A stretch of DNA of 64,000 bases, from the NCBI RefSeq assembly GCF_004916975.1, contig NZ_STGQ01000001.1, forward strand, positions 3,217,674 to 3,281,673, written 5' to 3'. The notes beneath the pieces are model-generated. The model was not told where the DNA came from, did not search any database, and saw only the letters and a program-made list of their open reading frames with translations. Position numbers and translations under genes: made by a program. Source of the stretch: Paenibacillus dokdonensis. Lineage in GTDB: Bacteria; Bacillota; Bacilli; Paenibacillales; Paenibacillaceae. Within the stretch, counting starts at the first letter, position 1. Each line of letters opens with the position of its first letter. Shown piece after piece: positions 63,157 through 64,000 of this stretch.

Positions 63157-63363
63157 TTATATTAAGCCATTTTTCCGTTGTTCCCCCATGTTGCGGCGGA
63201 ATCCGAGTAACAGCATACCTCTGCTCTTTTATACAGCACCGCGTTGCCCAGGGAATACTATATTTCCACAAAGCATCTGAGTATGGTTTTACGGGAATGT
63301 ATTTTTTGTGAAATACAGCCCTCTATTATATAAGTTTTCCAACAGAATGAGGAGGAAAGAAAC

Positions 63364-64000
63364 CATGTTTAAAGTGTTAGTATCGGATCCAATCAGTGAT
63401 CTGGGAATTCAGCAGCTGATGGATGCAGCCGATGTCCTGGTAGAGAAAAAGACGGGACTCGGAGAGGATGAACTTGTTGCCATTATTGGAGAGTATGATG
63501 CCCTTCTCGTCCGCAGCCAAACACGTGTCACGGAAAAAATTATGGAAGCCGGTACAAATCTCAAGGTGGTTGGCCGCGCCGGCGTAGGTGTGGATAATAT
63601 TGATCTTGAGGCAGCTACCAAGCGCGGAATCATCGTTATTAATGCTCCTGACGGCAATACCATTACCACTTGTGAGCATACCTTTGCCATGATGATGGCT
63701 CTGGCCCGGCATATTCCACAGGCCTATGCAAAAACGGTTGGTGGCGTATGGGACCGGAAATCCTTCCTGGGCGTCGAGCTACGCAATAAGACTCTCGGTG
63801 TCATGGGTATGGGACGGATCGGCAGTGAAGTAGCGAAGCGTGCGAAAGCATTCGGTATGAACATCCTGGCGTTCGATCCCTTCCTGACTCAGGAGCGTGC
63901 CGAGAAGATGGAAGTCAAGCTGGCATCCGTGGATGACATCGTTCGGAATGCAGACTTCATGACCGTTCATACGCCACTGACACCTGAAACACATCATATG
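63364..64000 (+). CDS. serA: D-3-phosphoglycerate dehydrogenase (partial, 3' end outside window)
   Basis: First step of serine synthesis from glycolysis. 212 codons are visible from the ATG at 63364 (GAGGAGG upstream). Substrate-domain segments LLVRSQTRVTEKIM and GRAGVGVDNIDLEAA, NAPDGNTITTCEHTFAMMMA, and the NAD motif LGVMGMGRIGSEVAKRAKAF are clear. The catalytic His region and the ACT domain lie beyond the edge. Confidence 0.97.

Overview
This window reads as a chromosomal segment of an endospore-forming Firmicute, most likely a Paenibacillus. The evidence is sporulation and germination genes (spoIVA, spoVIF, ypeB, ypjB, prsW), bacillithiol synthesis genes, a menaquinol:cytochrome c reductase (qcrABC), a TRAP-type trp regulator (mtrB), a T-box leader and many strong GGAGG ribosome binding sites. 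Most genes lie on the minus strand, and their order closely follows the Bacillus subtilis stretch from ypbD through spoIVA, hbs, mtrB, hepS-menG-hepT, ndk, cheR, aro, trp-hisC-tyrA, ypiB, ypiF, qcrABC and ypjABCD to dapB, mgsA, bshB1, bshA, cca, birA and panB.

Layout, left to right. 1-7.4 kb: panB (cut by the window edge), then an overlapping or closely packed minus-strand run of birA, cca, bshA, bshB1, mgsA, dapB, a TPR gene and ypjD. 7.6-13.4 kb: a YitT-type membrane protein on the plus strand, then ypjB, ypjA, qcrC, qcrB, qcrA, ypiF and an IDEAL-domain protein. 13.4-23.3 kb: an accessory block where aroA (EPSP synthase) and ypiA would be expected. It holds a gamma carbonic anhydrase-like gene, an unrecognised protein, a histidine phosphatase, an ECF sigma/anti-sigma pair, a Fur-box-controlled siderophore-binding lipoprotein, a TetR gene plus an extra type I methionine aminopeptidase, a second TetR gene divergent from a zinc-free MDR oxidoreductase, and several decayed gene or IS fragments.

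23.3-35 kb: aromatic amino acid synthesis (aroC-aroB-aroH, then a long leader, then trpEDCFBA-hisC-tyrA). The leader carries ten (G/U)AG triplets with exact 2-nt spacing, a textbook TRAP binding site, and mtrB itself lies at 41.7 kb. trpG is not in the operon. 35-42.6 kb: cheR, ndk, then a polyprenyl/menaquinone operon (hepS-menG-ubiA-like-ubiX-like-hepT), mtrB and hbs. The ubiA/ubiX pair inside this operon hints at the futalosine route to menaquinone.

43-55 kb: spoIVA with a sigma-E-like promoter, yphF, two small 2Fe-2S ferredoxins around a nucleotidyltransferase-like gene, yphE, spoVIF, gpsA, plsY, der, an S1-like ribosomal protein, plsC, cmk, ypfB and a PilZ protein. 55-62.8 kb: ypeB (without its usual partner sleB next to it), a 49-residue Cys-rich protein, prsW, a MecA-type adaptor, a polysaccharide deacetylase, a metallophosphoesterase, a CAAX-type protease and small membrane proteins. 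The right end carries a serine T-box leader (specifier AGC) and the start of serA.

I saw no rRNA, tRNA, CRISPR array or intact mobile element. The most notable signals are the TRAP leader, the structured panB leader, a three-way-junction element between hbs and a small convergent ORF, the TetR-MetAP cassette, and the scars in the accessory block.
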